Assembly (NCBI GenBank): GCA_964526665.1
Contig: CAZGJL010000013.1
Location: 1-21,828, forward strand
Direction: 5' to 3'
DNA: 21,828 bases
Source: M50B91 sp964526665
GTDB lineage: Bacteria > Patescibacteriota > Gracilibacteria > UBA4473
Below are positions 19,927 through 21,828 of this stretch, piece after piece. The translations under genes and the position numbers were made by a program. Position 1 is the stretch's first letter, and every line of letters starts with the position of its first letter. The notes beneath the pieces are model-generated. The model made no database searches, had not been told where the DNA came from, and saw only the letters and a list, made by a program, of their open reading frames with translations.

Positions 19927-20322
19927 TTATTTTTTCAAAAGTTCAATCATATTAAGTGCTGTGATGGCATATTCTTTTCCATGATTGGCTCGTTCTTCAG
20001 CTAGTTTTCGATTGGGACACGCAAGAATACCATGAATAACAGGAATACCTTCATCAAGTGCTACACGAGTAAGTCCTCGTTCACAGCTCTCACAGACCCA
20101 TTTGTAATGATCAGTTTCTCCTTGAATAATCACACCAAGCGCAATGACGGCGTCTACTTTTTTTTCTCGAATAACATGTTGTGCGACCAAAGGAAGTTCT
20201 ACACATCCACGGACTTCTGTTATTTCAAAATCTACACCCGATTCAGTCAGTTCTTTTTTGGCAGAAGATTCTAGTTGGTCAGATATTTCTGGATAGAATC
20301 GAGAGGTGAGAATGAGAATCAT
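19927..20322 (-). CDS. ribH: 6,7-dimethyl-8-ribityllumazine synthase
   Basis: A 131-residue lumazine synthase, slightly short for the ~155-residue family because the N-terminal arm is abbreviated. VELPLVAQHVIREKKVDAVI and ALGVIIQGETDHYKWVCESC carry the family core; the His of TDHYKWV matches the catalytic His. GLTRVALDEGIPVIHGILAC and the end HGKEYAITALNMIELLKK follow. It condenses the pyrimidinedione intermediate with dihydroxybutanone phosphate in riboflavin synthesis, in a pentameric or icosahedral assembly. I start at ATG 20322; a TTG at 20361 extends the frame but falls inside the promoter. No other rib gene lies in the window, and there is no FMN riboswitch. Confidence 0.92.
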   Translation of the reverse strand: MILILTSRFYPEISDQLESSAKKELTESGVDFEITEVRGCVELPLVAQHVIREKKVDAVIALGVIIQGETDHYKWVCESCERGLTRVALDEGIPVIHGILACPNRKLAEERANHGKEYAITALNMIELLKK

Positions 20323-20343
20323 TTCAGCAAGTAAATCGTCGAT

Positions 20344-20371
20344 ATTATCGTGATACGACAATATATTGCAA
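20344..20371 (-). promoter_or_regulatory. ribH promoter
   Basis: On the minus strand TTGCAA (20371-20366) and GATAAT (20349-20344) are 16 bp apart, giving a leader of about 15 nt to ATG 20322. The position argues against the upstream TTG start. Confidence 0.5.
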
Positions 20372-20418
20372 GAGGGATTTTCTTCAGCAAGAAAGAGTAT
20401 CTTGATGAATAAAGATGG

Positions 20419-20447
20419 TTGCGCATTATGTGTATTTGTGGTAGAAT
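20419..20447 (+). promoter_or_regulatory. Promoter of the repeat-protein gene
   Basis: TTGCGC (20419-20424) and TAGAAT (20442-20447) are 17 bp apart, 22 nt before the ATG at 20470. It is divergent from the ribH promoter about 50 bp away. Confidence 0.5.
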
Positions 20448-20469
20448 ATTAAGATTTGTTTTTATAAAC

Positions 20470-21828
20470 ATGAACTTGCTACACAAAACGGCTGTCAAAA
20501 GTGAATGGGGACGATTTATTTATAAAGATATTCCCGCTGGGTATATGGCCGGTGCTAAACAAAGTATTCAAAAAGCTGAATATCAAAAACTCTGGAACAA
20601 AACCAAAACACAACTTGATGGGCTCAAAGAAGATACTGTTCTTTCAGGAGTTTCTAGAGAAGAAAAATTCAACGGAAGCGTTTTGATTTCAACTCAAATA
20701 GCAAAAATGCTGGGAGAGACAGGATCTTGGGAAAAGATGGGCGACTACCCAAAAACAAAGTTTATCATGAAAAAACTCACAGAGATGGGCTTAAAGATAA
20801 ATGATCCTAGACTTTTCGTTGGTAAAAAATTACTTATCTCAAATGGAGAAGTATCCATAATCGATACTGCATCATCAAAAGAGAAAAAAAAGGAGATAGA
20901 CACAACTAAAAAAGCTAAAAGCATAAAAACAACGCCTATCATCAAGATTGAAGATAATGACGCTGAGTTGGATGATGATTTGGCTTCAATTTTGAAACAG
21001 CAAGAAGCGCTCCTAAAAAAGAAACAGGAGGAATTAGCTCAAGCAAAAAGAGACTCAATTGATAATGCAGAAGCTCAAAAGATTTTGGAACAACAAGGAA
21101 TAGAATTAAAAAAACAACTAGAAGAACTAGAAAAAGCAAGACAAGACTCAATAGAAAAGGTGGCTGCCCTAAAGTTACAAGAACAGCAAGAAGAGGCATC
21201 GAAGAAACAACAAGAGGAGTTGGATAAAGTAACGAAAGAAACACCTATTATTAATGTTGAAGATGATGATTTGGATATTAAGGAAACGCCAAAAAAGATT
21301 GATCCTTTTACAAAAAAAGAATGGAGGGAAACCCTTGAAATACCCAGTATAAAACAAGATCCAATAGACAAGGCGGCTGCCCTAAAGTTACAAGAACAGC
21401 AAGAAGAGGCATCGAAGAAACAACAAGAGGAGTTGGATAAAGTAACGAAAGAAACACCTATTATTAATGTTGAAGATGATGATTTGGATATTAAGGAAAC
21501 ACCAAAAAAGATTGATCCTTTTACAAAAAAAGAATGGAGGGAAGCCCTTGAAATACCCAGTATAAAACAGGATCCAATAGATAAGGCGACTGCTCTAAAG
21601 TTACAAGAACAACAAGAAGAGACATTGAAGAAACAACAGGAAGAACTAGTTAAAGCCAAACAAGATTCAATTGATAATGCAGAAGCTCAAAAGATTTTGG
21701 AACAACAAGGAATAGAATTAAAAAAACAACTAGAAGAACTAGAAAAAGCAAGACAAGACTCAATAGAAAAGGTGGCTGCCCTAAAGTTACAAGAACAGCA
21801 AGAAGAGGCATCGAAGAAACAACAAGAG
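20470..21828 (+). CDS. Large repeat-rich coiled-coil protein (3' truncated by window end)
   Basis: The frame is open from ATG 20470 to the window edge, 453 codons with no stop. Residues 1-140 are non-repetitive and soluble, without a signal peptide or membrane helix (MNLLHKTAVKSEWGRFIYKD, ending in FVGKKLLISNGEVSII). The IKINDPRLFVGKKLLIS-like end recalls the closing part of a LysM-type repeat, but I would not rest on it. A charged linker (about 143-185) follows. From about 185 on, the protein is Gln/Glu/Lys coiled coil built from 71-residue units (ALKLQEQQEEASKKQQEELD, an acidic INVEDDDLDI, then DPFTKKEWRE) alternating with a second type (IDNAEAQKILEQQGIELKKQ). A cytoplasmic structural or filament-forming role is possible; function is unknown. 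Confidence 0.85.
   Translation, partial: MNLLHKTAVKSEWGRFIYKDIPAGYMAGAKQSIQKAEYQKLWNKTKTQLDGLKEDTVLSGVSREEKFNGSVLISTQIAKMLGETGSWEKMGDYPKTKFIMKKLTEMGLKINDPRLFVGKKLLISNGEVSIIDTASSKEKKKEIDTTKKAKSIKTTPIIKIEDNDAELDDDLASILKQQEALLKKKQEELAQAKRDSIDNAEAQKILEQQGIELKKQLEELEKARQDSIEKVAALKLQEQQEEASKKQQEELDKVTKETPIINVEDDDLDIKETPKKIDPFTKKEWRETLEIPSIKQDPIDKAAALKLQEQQEEASKKQQEELDKVTKETPIINVEDDDLDIKETPKKIDPFTKKEWREALEIPSIKQDPIDKATALKLQEQQEETLKKQQEELVKAKQDSIDNAEAQKILEQQGIELKKQLEELEKARQDSIEKVAALKLQEQQEEASKKQQE
21055..21828 (+). repeat. Higher-order repeat, 612-bp period
   Basis: The segment 21055-21216 recurs essentially unchanged at 21667-21828, an offset of 612 bp (204 codons). The copy is still matching where the window ends, so the array continues. 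The 612-bp unit contains two 213-bp units plus 186 bp of the second coiled-coil type. Confidence 0.85.
21163..21588 (+). repeat. Two tandem 213-bp units in the repeat protein
   Basis: Units 21163-21375 and 21376-21588 differ at only four positions that I can count. A third, diverged start follows at 21589. The period is an exact multiple of three (71 codons), so copy-number changes keep the frame. Confidence 0.9.

Noticed and set aside
20942..21659. Long minus-strand ORFs rich in Ser/Phe/Cys over the repeat region
   Set aside because: They are the antisense of the Gln/Glu/Lys-rich coiled-coil gene on the plus strand, which is open to the window edge. Their composition is typical of antisense reading.
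1..21828. Genome-wide UGA reassignment (code 25) as in Gracilibacteria/Absconditabacteria
   Set aside because: All conserved genes are uninterrupted under the standard code, and several end in TGA, including ATGA overlaps in the nrd operon. Only the doubtful frame after ribH has internal UGA.

Overview
The window reads as AT-rich chromosomal DNA of a streamlined anaerobic, fermentative bacterium, most plausibly a Candidate Phyla Radiation / Patescibacteria lineage (a Peregrinibacteria-like genome would fit). The reasons are very short intergenic gaps, few Shine-Dalgarno sequences, compact ribosomal and translation genes, a class III (oxygen-sensitive) ribonucleotide reductase, L-lactate dehydrogenase, and many small lineage-specific membrane or hypothetical proteins. 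All recognisable genes are intact under the standard code, and several end in TGA, so UGA is not generally reassigned. The lineage is inferred and was not tested by any search.

Layout. 1-1400: the end of an unknown gene, a LapA-like two-helix membrane protein, a 49-codon minus-strand small ORF, and a winged-helix/nucleotidyltransferase regulator. 1422-2327: rplS (L19 with a Lys/Glu-rich tail) and a small acidic protein with a good promoter. 2378-7985: pyrimidine and tRNA-amidation genes on the minus strand. A translationally coupled gatC-gatA-carA operon and a carB encoding only the N-terminal half of the synthetase are separated by a plus-strand membrane-protein gene. 8064-10111: rpsB, a DUF4870-like membrane protein, then tsf behind a strong terminator. 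10132-12592: mutL (endonuclease type) and an unknown gene. 12652-13195: a small cassette encoding a DUF559 (Vsr-like) endonuclease, bounded by inverted repeats and GC-rich palindromes. 13243-14830: rsmI and ldh.

14834-19674 is a minus-strand anaerobic nucleotide-reduction operon: nrdD, a separate 62-residue glycyl-radical-domain gene, a tail-anchored protein, a CPxC redoxin, a membrane protein, nrdG and a lipoprotein. A tandem pair of NrdR-box-like sites 32 bp apart overlies the nrdD promoter. 19694-20371 holds a possible decayed reading frame and an orphan ribH (lumazine synthase). 20470 to the window end is a large, truncated, repeat-rich coiled-coil protein with 71-residue units nested in a 204-residue higher-order repeat.

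The most notable features are the two-gene NrdD with its detached radical domain, the DUF559 palindrome cassette, the half-length CAD-like CarB, and the recently duplicated repeat protein. How they work together: CarA/CarB would feed carbamoyl phosphate to pyrimidine synthesis, NrdD/NrdG/redoxin reduce ribonucleoside triphosphates under NrdR control, and GatCA (with GatB elsewhere), L19, S2, EF-Ts and RsmI serve translation.
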